DNA of 64,000 bases from Morella rubra (GCA_003952965.2 CM025851.1:5953495-6017494); one strand, 5' to 3'. Numbered from the stretch's first letter, positions 1 to 12,890 are shown. The notes: generated by a model from the sequence alone, not told the origin. Translations and numbers: made by a program.

Positions 1-153
1 CGCCCCCCACCAAGAAAAAAAAAAAAAAACACCAAAGCCCCAAAAATTAAGAAAAATTTAAATTTTGGCATTATTCTTTTTAACAATTGACCCCTAAAAA
101 ATTACTGTCTTTCAATTTGGCCCCTCCAAAAATAAGATCCTCGCTTCGCCCTG
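1..153. repeat. Array leader with hAT-like terminal sequence (right end only)
   Basis: An AT-rich stretch ends in a block of the type ggcccctcc...cttcgccctg that looks like the end of an hAT-type element. The same block closes the 3' tails of later units at about 8636, 25237 and 40544. The left part is outside the window. No gene is seen. Confidence 0.35.
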
Positions 154-225
154 CAGTCAGTGGATAAAAGGACTAGAATTTGGAGGCATGGGTTAAATGG
201 GCAGGATGCTACCCATCTAACTAGT

Positions 226-621
226 TTATCCTCGTACCTCTAAGATCTCGGGAAAACTACCCTCCCAGAGAAAGGATGCGGCCCATCGGGCTAAATTGTG
301 CGCAAGCACACTGGAACCCCGAGGGGTAAACCTACAAACAGCATTAGCAAAACCGCGCAACAGAAAAGAAGCCTGAGAGATGACTTCAATCAGATTGGAA
401 ATAGCATCCATAACAATCAACGAGTCTCCCTCAAAAACCACATCCTCCCACTGGTAATCAACCACAACAGAAATACCCAAGAGCAGCGCCAAAACTTCCC
501 CTTCAGAGGGGTCAACGGTATCCAACTTCTTTGATGCCGCATAAACAATATGACCTCGATGGTCCCTGCAAACACAAGCAGCCATAGAAAACAACTGACG
601 AACCGCAACATCAACGTTCAT
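226..621 (-). mobile_element. LINE-type RNase H domain fragment
   Basis: An open frame of 131 codons matches the RNase H domain (RVT_3 type) found at the C-terminus of many plant L1-like LINEs. Visible landmarks are NVDVAV with the first acidic residue, RDHRGHIV, the Glu in GEVLALL, the Asp in FEGDSLIVMDAI, and VLAHNLARWA near the end. A stop lies just upstream in frame and no reverse transcriptase is present, so this is an isolated fragment rather than a working LINE. It replaces the leader sequence seen at 8725-8893 in the next unit, and an apparently identical protein is encoded at 25312-25707. It could instead derive from a host RNase H-like gene of the same family, but the context favours a LINE remnant. 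Confidence 0.65.
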
Positions 622-1051
622 GGCTGCCTAACAGATCCATCGGCCCGGGAGTGGGAAGACCACGCGGCCGTATGACGATCACATTTGGCCATATGTCTGC
701 CAAATAGAGACATGCGTTGCTTGACGCTGTGACCCTCTTGCAACAGCTAGACATCGAGCCAGAATCACGATTACTGAACGAAACCTAAATTTAAAGGCAA
801 GCAAACCAGTTTAGCAATGACTAAAATCTTGGGAAACGAGAAGAATAGGCCCAATAGGGACACATATATGCAGATAACAGAATCTTAAGTTTTACACATC
901 GAAGTTCCAAACAAGAAAAGTGGTCAAATGGAATTATATTTGAATGCCTTCTAGACCATTAAGGTGCACTAGGAACACCATAAAATACAAAGTTCCTCTC
1001 CAATAAAGCGAGCTTCAGACTTGATTTCACCCGTAGCCGGGGGCAAAGATG

Positions 1052-1621
1052 CTAGGCTGTTATCCTTGACCGGCCTTTTGCTATTCTTCGAGCAATGACT
1101 CTCCTCCCACCCTTGGTTGCTTTGCTGTTCATTTGAAAAGTTTAATTAGCCAAAGTGCTAATCCTACACTTCACAATCGTATGGGGTACATAAAACAATC
1201 ATAAAGCCACTTTACACATCGAAGCCACATAATTGACCACGAAGTGCAGTATCCAAATAATACCCACCTTCACTAACATATATAGACGAGCATCTGAATC
1301 AGCTGATCTAAAAATAAAAATAACTGCATATGGAATACAAGCATAAAATGTGATGTGACACACTTAGTCCACAGACCTGTGCAGTTAAAAGCTACAACAT
1401 TGGCTCATGCAGTTTGCAAAACAATCTCATCTCATCACTCTATCATAATTATGTGTGGGAGATTTCTATGCTGAGTTTTTCGCCGCCAAGGGGGGGAAGA
1501 GGGAGAAAGACAGAGAAGATGTACCGAGAAAAGAATCCATGATTCCTCTTACGCCGGATGGTGCTAGGCTGGAAAGTCCTTTTGGGAAACAGAAGCATTG
1601 GCTCATTTGAAGAAACATCTC
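1052..1621 (-). pseudogene. 5'-truncated mitochondrial bL34 copy 1 (exons 2 and 3 only)
   Basis: Exon 2 (1525-1621) and exon 3 (1052-1124) match the intact bL34 gene at 41152-43782, with the same splice sites and phases. Exon 2 encodes EPMLLFPKRTFQPS followed by the basic loop; exon 3 encodes the KATKGGRRVIARR segment and the stop. Exon 2 is 97 bp instead of 100, one Ser codon fewer, in frame. Exon 1 with the presequence is missing: homology to the parent stops inside intron 1 near 3140, where MYB upstream DNA begins. The core stays open, with an Ala to Ser change before the exon junction. Without a start and presequence it is most likely non-functional, although an internal Met in exon 2 could start a core-only peptide. 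Confidence 0.85.
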
Positions 1622-3139
1622 CTGCAGAACAAAGCAACTACCGGTTATGCACAAACCAGAAAGAAGGGATACAAATGGAGAAGATCACTAACATCTTGAC
1701 CCTATTGCAGAAAAGTCTAGCCAAATTGTCGTTGGGAAATGCCTCTAAATAACAGCTTCCATATTGCAACAATTACACCATATTTGAGTGATGCAAGCTG
1801 TCTTTAGAGGGTTTTCACAAAGAAAAATTGAATCTGCATTCACTAGTAATGGAAGAAATTGTCTGAGGCAGAATGCTGACAATTACAGTATACTAATAAA
1901 TCACCTGTAGGCAAATGTGTCCCCCTATTAGAAATAAAATCCTGCAAAGGGACAGAGAACCTCTGCCAGCAAGACAACTTCCCAACATTCCAGGACATAT
2001 GCCCAGACATGCATTTCATCAACTGCGCATATGAAATCTGCAATTCTGCATCTCAGTCTAAGTGTGTGCGCAATATCAAAGGGACTCATACTAGCAGTTA
2101 TTCCTTCTTGAAGCTTGTATTTGAGAATATTCACTCATTTCCTCTTCTTCTCCAAAATGCTAATGGTTGTAATATCAAAGGTACTCTACTGCACCTTGAT
2201 ATTTGAGAATATCATCACCTCAACATGTGCTAACCATATTTATATATATGGCTAGTTCAACATCTTCAAGTGTCGAGTTTAAAGGAATATCAACTGTTCC
2301 CAGTGTATAATAACTACTGTCTACTAGCACAAAACCATGCAACAAGCAAAAGAGACCAACAGCTCTCACCATTGCAAGCTTTTGTTTGCCTGTAGAGATT
2401 ATGCACATTTATATACCCATGCGTGACCATTTTTTCAGTGCATATGATAGTCTAAATGGCATACTTCCTGAGCAGGGTCTTAATAGATATTGGACCAAAG
2501 TTGGGCACAGCTGCCAGGATGTGATCCGAAACTGACACCATGAGTCCATGACTCTTTTGTTTTTTGGCCAACTCACCTATGTTTCTGATCAGAAATCCAA
2601 ACAAAAGTTTAGAAAAACAAATAACATCAATGCTCTTAAAGAAAGAGGGAAATTTTACAAAAAAAATAACAAAACGGTTTTAGGAGAAGACACTCTGATT
2701 TGAGCACCAAAGAAAAGAATGCTATTGCATACACGTAATTTTGTCTGAAACAATCACAAGCTCATCAAAAGCCAATATTATCACACCCATCCGTTTTCCA
2801 GTCATGAACAGAAATGAGAAGGTTATTTTAAGGACCCGTAATGGTAAATAAAAGTCAAGAGATTCTGATAAGGATAAAGGCAAACAAGAAATTAGAGGGA
2901 TCATCATTTGCTATCACGATTTATCCATCATAACTATTTACTAGAAAGAAAAGATATAAAACACAATGCGCGTTTCTAAAAGTACTAATCTTGGGTAAAG
3001 CACGTCCCTGATAAGACAAAAGCTCAAAATAGTGTATGACCCCCCAATCCAAGTGATCAACAAAACCCACGCCACACCAAAAAACAACCCAAAAAAAAAA
3101 AAAGAGGAATCAGAATCGCACAATCATCAAAGTTAGCAA

Positions 3140-5550
3140 ATGGTCGTTTTCATTCCCAATTATTGTGATGGAATTAGTCCTTAACACGATGCTTTTCACA
3201 CTAAAGCAGCTTGTTTTGCTCCATATTTTTCAATTCGGAAGCAATATATATTGGGTTTTGGCATATATACAGATAAATCTAATGAAACCAAAGAGAAAAC
3301 CAGCCACAACGTACCTTTGACAAAATTTTCTTCTTAGAGAGCAGTTGAGACACGTTAATGGAGTTATTGATCCTTGAAAGAACTTATAAATTTGTGGTAT
3401 ATTTCTCGTTGGGCAGAGATTCACAACAAAGGGGATCGATCGAGCAATGTCGATCGCCTCCCTCGGTAATTCACCATCCGTAGTGGTCCTTTTCAGAGCT
3501 TTTGATCTTCCCAGCTTCCAGCGATTGGAATTTTCATAGAGCAGGAAGAAAAGACAAAATGCTACCCCTGTTGTTGTTGGTGCTGAGTATGATCAACGTG
3601 GAAAACGTGACAGATGCAGAGCTAGGCACAATTATATGAGATGAAACGGATAACACGGGACGCGAGATTGAAAAGGAAAGAAAAAAAGAAGGGATGAATC
3701 TAATTTGTTCCTATTTAATTAGCACATGGTTGGGACCTTCTCTTTTATAGAGAATACTCTAGAGAAGAAAAAAATCATCTTTTTGACAGAAGATTCTCTG
3801 GTTGGACCCACGAAAAAAAAAAAACCCGCGTGGTATTTTTTTGACGAAAGTTAGGCCACTTTTTTTTCTACTTTTTCTTTGGCTAATATCTCTATTTCAT
3901 CTTGATTATCATTCCTCTAATCCTGATTGTAACCAGTCACTACAAATGCTTCCAAATCAATCAATTCATGTAGAGTAGCAAAATTAGAACCGTTAAATGA
4001 ATGTGTAGCTACACCATCACGTTTTCCCCCTATAGAAACATCTATCACGGCATTTATGTGATCATTAATAATTAGAGATTTTTCGTCAACATATCCATCA
4101 TTGTCTTGTCTTACTTTCTCGTCATCTTAATGATCATGAAAGACCTTATAGTAGAGAAATAAATTTGATTCATGTCAACAATGTCGAAGATGATGATTAT
4201 TACATTATCATTTAATCTATTACAAATTTAAGACGAGTTGGAAAGAGTTTTCAGCTAATTTCACCAATTTTTTTCCTCTTTCCTCTGTGGAAATGTAATT
4301 AATATGTTTGTTTTCCTTCTTTTAAAAGCTATATATATAAATGCGTTTGATTTAATCATATCAGACTTTTTTTCACTGTCTTTAATCTGATGATCTTTAT
4401 AAGTCATTGGAAATCAAATATAGTCATTGATCATGACCATTGCATTGATCGTTTCGCTCTATAATATGACTGGTTGCCACCTGCAAGCTTTCCTCATGAA
4501 AATTCTAGGAGAAAAGGAGTAAACGGCAATTTTTTTTTTCATTTTGTTCTCCAATAGATGTGTGTTCTGAGTGTACGTAAAACGCTGAGGTAGAAGTAAT
4601 TATTTGCTTAATTCAAACAAGTCCATAAAAACCATTTAAAATGAAGTACATTCACCGATCAATGATCCCAAATGTTCTCAAATTCCAGGTTGTTCATTTT
4701 CAAGAGTACTAGTGGATAAAGGAGAGACGTTTTACAAACCATATATTCCCTTTCTTTCTTTTACCGTACCCATGACTTTGGAATGCCGGGCGGGGAAAGC
4801 ACCTTCGCCTGATAGGATCGATATCACGAGCACCAATCAGTACTACTGGAAGCATATGTATTTGTATACATCAAATCAAGATCATGATCTGTCGGTCAGA
4901 ATATTAATAAAAGGTGAAGGAGAGGGTTGTGATTTCATATCTCATGTCATGATCTTGGAGGACCATGCACTTTGTTGAAAAGAATATGCTGATCGAAAGT
5001 GGAGGAGTAATTTCCACCTTCTCCGACACCGTTATATATATCATGTTCTTCGTCTAATATATATATTTCATATCCTGCCGCCATGCGTACTTGATGTATT
5101 GGGGCAGCCATGCATTTGTATACCCTAATAATTGGCACATTAAAACCTTGTGTAACAAGCATGATCACAGAGAAGATATTTACCCTTTGTATCTAGCTAG
5201 CTTCGAGCTAATTATTACCCGAAAAAACAAAAGAAACCTTCCGAGTCTAAAGATTAGAGCTAGCGCTTGAATCCTGTTTTCCACATAAAGGACAAAGGGC
5301 CAGGTAATTTTCCCCAGTCCAATCAAGTTCAATGATACGGCTCAGCAGATCATCGGCTCTTCTCATTAAAATCCATCAATGTCGTCCTCAGAAAGTCCAA
5401 GCTAGAGGGTGAACCGTCCACGTACGATCACATTTCATGCAAAACTACTTGATCAAGAATCGTAGATATGTCCAAGTGGGACCTTTCAAACACATTTGGA
5501 CCCTACATGCATGTGTGACACGAGTCCAAGCCAGTACGTATCCCTGGAGA
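3140..5550. other. Distal upstream region of MYB-1, no gene seen
   Basis: AT-rich non-coding DNA links the truncated bL34 copy to the MYB-1 promoter. Related sequence lies before MYB-3 (about 19640-22290) and MYB-4 (about 28380-31580), and in part at 12350-13223. Short open frames such as the one at 4712-4978 change frame or end between copies, so they do not look coding. A minus-strand consensus donor (CAAAG/GTACGT at 3315/3314) is conserved between units. Confidence 0.6.
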
Positions 5551-5558
5551 GTGGAGGG

Positions 5559-5565
5559 TATAAAA
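5559..5565 (+). promoter_or_regulatory. TATA box of MYB-1
   Basis: TATAAAA in the context gagggtataaaacgaag, 356 bp before the MYB-1 ATG. The same box at the same relative place precedes the other MYB copies, which implies a leader of about 320 bp. Confidence 0.65.
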
Positions 5566-5914
5566 CGAAGAAGCATTCATTATAAGCAATACAGCTCTTA
5601 CAGAGGATACTGCAAGTTTTAGCCCTTTGCTACAAACCCTAACTGGGCCACCGCGGTACAGCTCCATCATTAAATTCTTGGCCTCAGTGTACTCGAATTA
5701 CTTCCATCTCACCACTATCTCTGCTCTCTTCTTTTTGACATTTTTCCTTTTTGGAACCTCTTCTACGGCTTAGAGCTAGCGCTGCCTTTCTCTATTTTCC
5801 TTTTCTCTCTCAAGTACTCGTGATTTTATTAATTAACTAAATAATCAAATTCTCTCCTTGGTTTTCACATTGGCTGCACCAGTACTGCTGTTAGAAAGAG
5901 AGAACAAGAAGAGG

Positions 5915-7262
5915 ATGGGACATCACTCATGCGGCAACAAGCAGAAGGTGAAGAGGGGGCTATGGTCACGGAAGAAGATGAGAAACTCATCAATTACATT
6001 TCAACCTATGGCCATGGCTGCTGGAGCTCGGTACCAAAACTTGCTGGTAACATTTGAATTACTCTCTCTTTCTCTCTCATGTTCATTTCAGTTGCCCTAG
6101 CTTTCATTATGTATATTTAAGCTTCCTCTAGATTGTAGGTAAACCCATCCGTTCTATCTCTCAAATTTTCGTTGTTGATCTTGTTTTCCTTTTTCCTCTT
6201 TCTCCTTTTGTTTTGATGATGCAGGCCTACAGAGATGTGGAAAGAGCTGCAGACAACGATGGATCAATTATCTCAGACCCGACATAAAACGTGGAAGCTT
6301 CTCTCCCGAAGAAGCAGCACTCATAATTGAACTCCATAGCATTCTAGGGAACAGGTAGCCTTACACATCGTCTTCCTCCTCTCTTTAGAACTTTTTGTCA
6401 TTGTCATCACCTTGAACATGGATATTATCGATTATGACGCTTTTCATGCAAGAGGGAACATTTTTGGACAGGTGGACTCAGATAGCCAAGCACCTACCAG
6501 GAAGAACAGATAATGAAGTGAAGAACTTTTGGAATTCAAGCATAAAGAAAAAGCTCATCTCTCAAGATGTTCCTCCTGCAATATTTCCTGATATGCGCTA
6601 TCATGGCAATTCTGAAGAAGGTTTCTTCTCTTTCAATGCAAACCCTAATTGGATTCTAAGCTCTCAACAGGACCAGCTATACATTCCCACTCCAACTCCT
6701 GTGTTACAAGTCTTTGATCATGGCGACCTCAAATTAGAGAACAGCAATTTCGTTGCCAACTCTGTCCATTTTCCTCCCCCAACGGCACAACCATCCAATT
6801 CTTCTTCTTATGGCCCCCAGTGGTCATTAGGCTATCAAACCCATCAACCTGATTCCAGTCAAGAACATCAAAATTTCAGCACAGTAGCAACTACGCATTT
6901 CTCGCGGATAAACTTATCGATCCAAGTATTACAGCACTACATTATGAGGATCCACTGACGGTGCCTCCGATGCCAAAACTTTGTCATGAGATCCTCAGTG
7001 CTAGTGGTTGTAGCATGACATATTCATCTGCCTCACAAGATCATCATGAAGTACTTGACCCACTTGTTAGACTTCCATGTTTTCCATCTGCTTCCAATTA
7101 TCCGCTTGATCCACAAGTGCAAAACAATCAATTGGAGTACATCATGTCATCCCTGACATCATCGTCTTCTTCATCAGCATCATCATTGTCACCTTTATCA
7201 AGCGGTCAATTTGTCACAATCCCGAGTACTCTTCCTTCGAGCTGGGAGCCAAGACATGGTAG
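5915..7262 (+). pseudogene. MYB-1: frameshifted R2R3-MYB gene, MYB26 type
   Basis: Three exons (5915-6046, 6225-6354, 6472-7262) with intact GT-AG introns (6047-6224, 6355-6471) match MYB-3 and MYB-4. The parent family (Arabidopsis MYB26/MS35 and MYB67) are nuclear transcription factors; MYB26 drives secondary wall thickening in the anther endothecium and so anther opening. Family signs are the MGHHSC start, GLWS, RCGKSC, the [19 protein letters not shown]3 helix and a Ser-rich C-terminus ending SSGQFVTI. Compared with the open copies, this one is one base short in exon 1 (just after GLWS), one base short near 6900, and one base short by the stop. Each difference is a homopolymer shortening relative to MYB-3 (GGG to GG, TTTT to TTT, AAA to AA), so sequencing error is a real alternative to pseudogenisation. 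Confidence 0.8.
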
Positions 7263-8636
7263 TTCATTCGAGTTTGTACTGCATATTCATGGACCTATAA
7301 CTGATCCAATGCATTTTTACTTGTTGGAATTTGCACAAACATATATATTTTCATGGGAAAACGTAAATGTTTCCAGTTCAAGGTGATCAGTAATGTTATG
7401 CCATATACGTTTGTCAACTCAAAACATATTTTCATGAGATGAATGATTTCGTGGAGAAGTACTAGCTACTGGCGCTGATCTCTGTCTGTAGATCAATTAT
7501 TTTCTGCTTTATATTGCACGTCCGGTTTCATTTATTATTTTCAGTTTCCAACTGAGGGCACTTTCTTTCTCTCTCCATAATGATTTGCGGATGAGGACTC
7601 AAAAAGACATTCAGATACTCCGCAGTCAACGCGTGTAGGAGTTTTACGCCACAGAGCTCTTAGGATAGAGTGATACACTCATAGTTGACCGTACTTGCGG
7701 CGGCTAGCAGTGGCCGAGTCAGAATTTTTTTCTTGGGGACGAATAAAGATGATGAATGTTCAAACAGATCAAGGCTCGAAAAGAAACAATTCCTAGGTTA
7801 TTTTCAATTTTAATTGGCATGTGCGACAGGACTGTAAAATTGTATACACTAAGGTCTGCAAATTTTTATAACCTCAGTACAGGGAGCTCTAAAAATTAGA
7901 TGTTAGATTAGCAATTATGACTTTTGATCAGCACATAAATATATAGGTACTAATTAAAAAGATATAACACTTTTATTGAGTGAATATTTTATTTTTGTTT
8001 GTTGATAATTGTCTTACATTGCAGATTTGGTGACAAGAGTAGAAAAGAAAAATGAGTAAAAAGCTAATAGGGTTTAAATTGCAAAATAAATTGGAGATTT
8101 AGTGACCTACAAAAATAGAAAACAAATAGCTAAAAAAGATATATGTGATTAATTTTATGGTTTGTGATAGTTTTGTTTCTTATTATTAAGAGGGTCCTTG
8201 TTACCTTTCAAAATTTGGCTTTATTCCTTTTTTCAGGATCAAATTTTGGCTTTACTTGGAAAGAAAAAAACAAAACATAAGTACAGTCCTTCCCTTTAGA
8301 ATGGTTGGAGTCATGGAGACCCCAAACAGACAATTTGTAAACCAAGTTAAAAAGTAAGAGAAGATTTTATTTATTTATTTAATTTTTTACTTGGAACAAA
8401 TTCAATCAAGAATGTAAACTGTTTAGTAAAATTTTTACTTTTTGGGTGTGGAAATGTAAATTACTTAGAAACTTTTTCATTTCTGAGAACTTTTTTAACC
8501 CCCCACCCAAAAAAAAAAAGCCCCAAAAATTAAGAAAATTCTTAAATTTTGGCATTATTCTTTTTAACAATTGACCCCTAAAAATTACTGTTTTTCAATT
8601 TGGCCCCTCCAAAAATAAGATCCTAGCGTCGCCCTG
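7263..8636. repeat. 3' tail of MYB-1 unit with possible hAT-like non-autonomous element (7708-8636)
   Basis: Non-coding. From 7708 a cagtggccgagtcagaa start and at 8636 a cgtcgccctg end could be degenerate hAT inverted ends, and the block recurs at 24452-25237 and 33722-40544 (there split by a later insertion). No 8-bp target duplication could be matched, so the element call is weak. The tail before it is the presumed 3' UTR and downstream DNA of MYB-1. Confidence 0.35.
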
Positions 8637-8724
8637 CAGCCAGTGGATAAAAGGGCAAGAATTTGGAGGCAGGGGTTAGATGGGCTGTATGCCACCCATC
8701 TAGCTAGTTTATCCTCGTACCTCT

Positions 8725-8893
8725 AGACAGATGCCAGGCATGCACCGCCCTCGATAACATCTTGGATGTGATTTTATAGAATGTGCGGCTTTCAGTGCAC
8801 GGTGGGAGCCAGATGGCGGCTAAATTAGCATTTTTTTTTTTTCTCTTTCGTGTTACGTTCTAGACATAATCCAGGAGTGTGATTGAATCAGCA
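8725..8893. repeat. Alternative leader block without LINE fragment
   Basis: Between the shared cctcgtacctcta and gcaaatagagac sequences this unit has about 170 bp (including ccagatggcggctaaattagc) where unit 1 and the unit at 25.3 kb carry the LINE RNase H fragment. The same block is at about 13223-13312 (partial) and about 40632-40814, beside the intact bL34 gene. That position suggests it is the ancestral state. No gene. Confidence 0.55.
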
Positions 8894-9246
8894 AATAGAG
8901 ACAAGCGTTGCTTGACGCTGTGACCCTCTTGCAACAGATAGACATCGAGCCAGAATCACGATTACTGAACGAAACCTAAATTTAAAGGCAAGCAAACCAC
9001 AAAGTTTAGCATTGACTAAAATCTTGGGAAACGAGATGAATAGGCCCAATAAGGGACACATATGTGCAGATAACAGAATCTGAAATTTTACACATTAAAG
9101 TTCCAAACAAGAAAAGTGGTCAAATGGAATTATATTTGAATGCCTTCTAGACCATTAAGGTGCACTAGGACACCATAAAAGACAAAGTTCCTCTCCAATA
9201 AAGCGAGCTTCAGACTTGATTTCACCCGTAGCCGGGGGCAAAGATG

Positions 9247-9823
9247 CTAGGCTGTCATCCTTGACCGGCCTTTTGCTATTCTTCGAGCAATGACTCTCCT
9301 CCCACCCTTGGTCGCTTTGCTGTTCATTTGAAAATTTTAATTAGCCATCGTGCTAATCCTACCCGGTTATCTTCACAATCGTATGGGGTACATAAAACAA
9401 TCATAAAGCCACTTTAACACATGACAGAAGCCACATAATTGACCACGAAGTGCAGTATCCAAATAATACCCACCTTCACTAGCATATATAGACGAGCATC
9501 TGAATCAGCTGATCTAAAAAAAAAACTGCATACGGAATACAAGCATAAAATGTGATGTGACACACTTGGTCCACAGACCTGTGCAGTTAAAAGCTACAAC
9601 ATTGGCTCGTGCAGTTTGCAAAACAATCTCATCTCATCATACTATCATAATTATGTCAGGGAGATTTCTATGCTGAGTTTTTTGCCGCCAAGGGGGGGAA
9701 GAGGGAGAAAGACAGAGAAGATGTACCGAGCAAAGAATCCATGATTCCTCTTACGCCGGATGGTGCTAGGCTGGAAAGTCCTTTTGGGAAACAAAAGCAT
9801 TGGCTCATTTGAAGAAACATCTC
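9247..9823 (-). pseudogene. 5'-truncated mitochondrial bL34 copy 2
   Basis: Exon 3 (9247-9319) and exon 2 (9727-9823) keep the splice sites, phases and open frame of the bL34 core (FPKRTFQPS; GGRRVIARR). The last residues read RSRMTA rather than the RSRITA of the intact gene. No presequence exon is present. The intron-1 side of this block ends at a junction near 10677, where it runs into a second partial bL34 block. Confidence 0.83.
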
Positions 9824-10676
9824 CTGCAGAACAGAACAACTACCAGTTATGCACAACCCAGAAAGAAGGGATACAAATGGAGAAGACCACTAACATCTTG
9901 ACCCCATTGCAGAAAATTCTAGCCAAATTGTAGGGAAACAACTCTAAATAACAGCTTCCATATTGAAACAATTACACCATATTCGAGTGATGCAGGCCAT
10001 CTTTACAGGGTTTTCACAAAGAAAATTGAATCTGCATTCACTAGTAATGGAAAAAATTGTCTGAGGCAGAATGCTGACAATTACAGTATATTAATAAATC
10101 AACTGTAGGCAAATGTGTTCCCCTATTAGAAATAAAATCCGACAAGCGGACAGAGAACCTCCACCAGCAAGACAACTTCCCAACATTCCAGGACATATGC
10201 CCAGACATGCATTTCATCAACTAGTTCGCAATCTGGTTGTATTACACTCTGTTTCTCCATCACCTCCATGCTCCAACTCAGCATCTCAGTCAGCAAATAA
10301 GCACAGCCAGCATGTCATTCTACAGCAAGGCAGTGCGCACCAACACTTGATACAGAGAACAATTCTGCTGCAGTTTGTTAGAATATTTTCTGTTACTGTC
10401 ATTCCTGTAATTATCTAGGAAGCAGTTATTCTTCGATTCTTGCGCAAGCTTGTATAAATTTATAAATTTAGAGAAGTTCAATACACGAGAGAATTCACTC
10501 CTCCATTTCCTCTTCTTCTCCAAAATGCTAAAGGTTGCAATATCAAAGGTACTCTACTGCACCTTGATATTTGAGAATATCATCACCTCAACAAAAACCA
10601 TGTGCTAAGCGATATTTAGTATACTATGGCTAGTGAAAGTCAACATCTTCAAGCGTCGAGATTAAAGGACGTCATC

Positions 10677-10680
10677 AACT
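10677..10680. other. Junction between two partial bL34 blocks
   Basis: Sequence equivalent to bL34 intron 1 (cgtcgagattaaagga) passes directly into ctaaaaataaaaataac, which elsewhere lies inside intron 2 (for example at 1308). The exon 3 block of the second copy is therefore absent. This is a deletion or unequal-exchange junction. Confidence 0.7.
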
Positions 10681-10860
10681 AAAAATAAAAATAACTTCAA
10701 GCATAACATGTGATGTGACACACTTGTCCACAGACGTGCAGTTAAAAGCTACTAGTTTGCAAAACAATCTCATCTCATCATACTATCATAATTATGTCTG
10801 GGATTTCTATGCTGAGTTTTTCCCTGCCAAGGGGGGGAAGAGGGAGAACGACAGATGTAC

Positions 10861-10954
10861 CGAGCAAAAAATCCATGATTCCTCTTAATGGTGCTAGGCT
10901 GGAAAGTCCTTTTGGGAAATAAAAGCATTGGCTCATTTGAAGAAGAAACATCTC
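10861..10954 (-). pseudogene. Truncated mitochondrial bL34 copy 3 (exon 2 only)
   Basis: Only exon 2 remains. It carries a 6-bp in-frame deletion that removes the two Arg after TFQPSTI, inside the rRNA-binding segment, which argues against function. Exon 3 was lost at the junction near 10677 and exon 1 is absent, as in all array copies. It shares the SSSNEP three-serine version of exon 2 with the intact gene at 41.6 kb, so this partial block is closest to the right-hand locus. Confidence 0.83.
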
Positions 10955-12890
10955 CTGCAGAACAAAGCAACTACCGGTTATGCACAAACCCAGAAAGAAG
11001 GGATACAAATGGAGAAGATCACTAACATCTTGACCCTATTGCTTAAAAGTCTACCCAAATTGTCGGGAAATGCCTTTAAATAACAGCTTCCATATTGCAA
11101 CAATTACACCACATTTGATTGATGCAAGCTGTCTTCAGAGGGTTTTCACATAGAAAAATTGAATCTGCATTCACTAGTAATGGAAGAAATTGTCTGAGGC
11201 AGAATGGTGACAATTACAGTATAATAATAAATCGTCTGCAGGCAAATGTGTCCCCCTATTTGAAATAAAATCCTGCAAAGGGACAGAGAACCTCTGCCAG
11301 CAAGACAACTTCCCGACATTCCAGGACATATGATGTCCAGACATGCATTTCATCAACTGCATATGATCTGAATTGCAATGGCATATCTAGTTGTAATATC
11401 AAAGGGACTCTACTGCACCTTGATATTTGAGAATATCATCACCTCAAAATGTGCTAACCATATTTATATATATGGCTAGTTCAACATCTTCAAGCGTCGA
11501 GATTAAAAGAATATCAACTCTTCCCAGTGTATAATAACTACTGTCTACTACCACAAAACCATGCAACAAGCAAAAGAGACCAACACTCTCACCATTGCAA
11601 GCTTTTGTTTGCCTGTAGAGATTATTATGCACATTTCTATACCCATGTGTGACCATTTTTTCAGTGCATATGATAATCTAAATGACATACTTCCTAGCAG
11701 GGTCTTAATAGAGCATTGGACCAAAGTTGGGCACAGTTGCGAGGATGCGATCCGAAACTGAACCAAGTTTCTTTTGTTTTTTGGCTAACTCACCTTGTTT
11801 CTGATCAGAAATCCAAAAAAAAATTAGAAAAAAAATTAACATCAATGCTCTTAAAGAAAGAGGGAAATTTTACAAAAAAAATAACAAAACGGTTTTAGGA
11901 GAAGACACTCTGATTTGAGCACCAAAGAAAAGAATGCTATTGCATACACGTAATTTTGTCTGAAACAATCACAAGCTCATCAAAAGCCAATATTATCACA
12001 CCCATCCGTTTTCCAGTCATGAACAGAAATGAGAAGGTTATTTTAAGGACCCGTAATGGTAAATAAAAGTCAAGAGATTCTGATAAGGATAAAGGCAAAC
12101 AAGAAATTAGAGGATCATCATTTGCTATCACGATTTATCCATCATAACTATTTACTAGAAAGAAAAGATATAAAACACAATGCGCGTTTCTAAAAGTACT
12201 AATCTTGGGTAAAGCACGTCCCTGATAAGACAAAAGCTCAAAATAGTGTATGACCCCCCAATCCAAGTGATCAAAAAAACCCACGCCACACCACCCCAAA
12301 AAAACAACCCAAAAAAAAAAAAAGAGGAATCAAAAGCGCACAATCATCAAAGTTAGCAAATGGTCGTTTTCATTCCCAATTATTGTGATGGAATCAGTCC
12401 TTAACACGATGCTTTTCACACTAAAGCAGCTTGTTTTGCTCAATATTTCTCAATTCGTATTCATCAAAAATATTTTTCAATTCGGAAGCAATATATATAG
12501 GGTTTGAGCATATATACAGATAAATCTAATGAAACCAAAGAGAAAACCAGCCACAACGTACCTTTGACAAAATTTTCTTCTTAGAGAGCAGTTGAGACAC
12601 GTTAATGGAGTTATTGATCCTTGAAAGAACTTATAAATTTGTGGTATATTTCTCGTTGGGCTTAGATTCACAACAAAGGGGATCGATCGAGCAATGTCGA
12701 TCGCCTCCCTCGGTAATTCAACATCCGTAGTGGTCCTTTTCGATTTTTCTTCCCAGCTTCCAGCGATTGGAAATTTTCAGAGAGCAGGAAGAAAAGACAA
12801 AATGTTACCCCTGTTGTTGTTGGTGCCGAGTATGATCAACGATGGAAAACGTGACAGATGCAGAGCTAGGCTTACGATTAGGGGTGTTTG

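Noticed and set aside
298-534. Plus-strand open frame opposite the LINE RNase H fragment
   Set aside because: It is the antisense shadow of a recognisable minus-strand domain.
4712-4978. 88-codon open frame upstream of MYB-1, related frames at 21396 and 30676
   Set aside because: The frame shifts and ends differ between copies and there is no domain or splice context; it behaves like non-coding DNA.
5858-5914. N-terminal extension of the MYB proteins ([15 protein letters not shown]...)
   Set aside because: It begins with TTG, not ATG. The family start MGHHSC follows at 5915, and the same holds for the other copies.
7708-8636. Clear hAT element in each 3' tail
   Set aside because: The ends look hAT-like, but no matching 8-bp target duplication was found, so it is listed only as a possible element.
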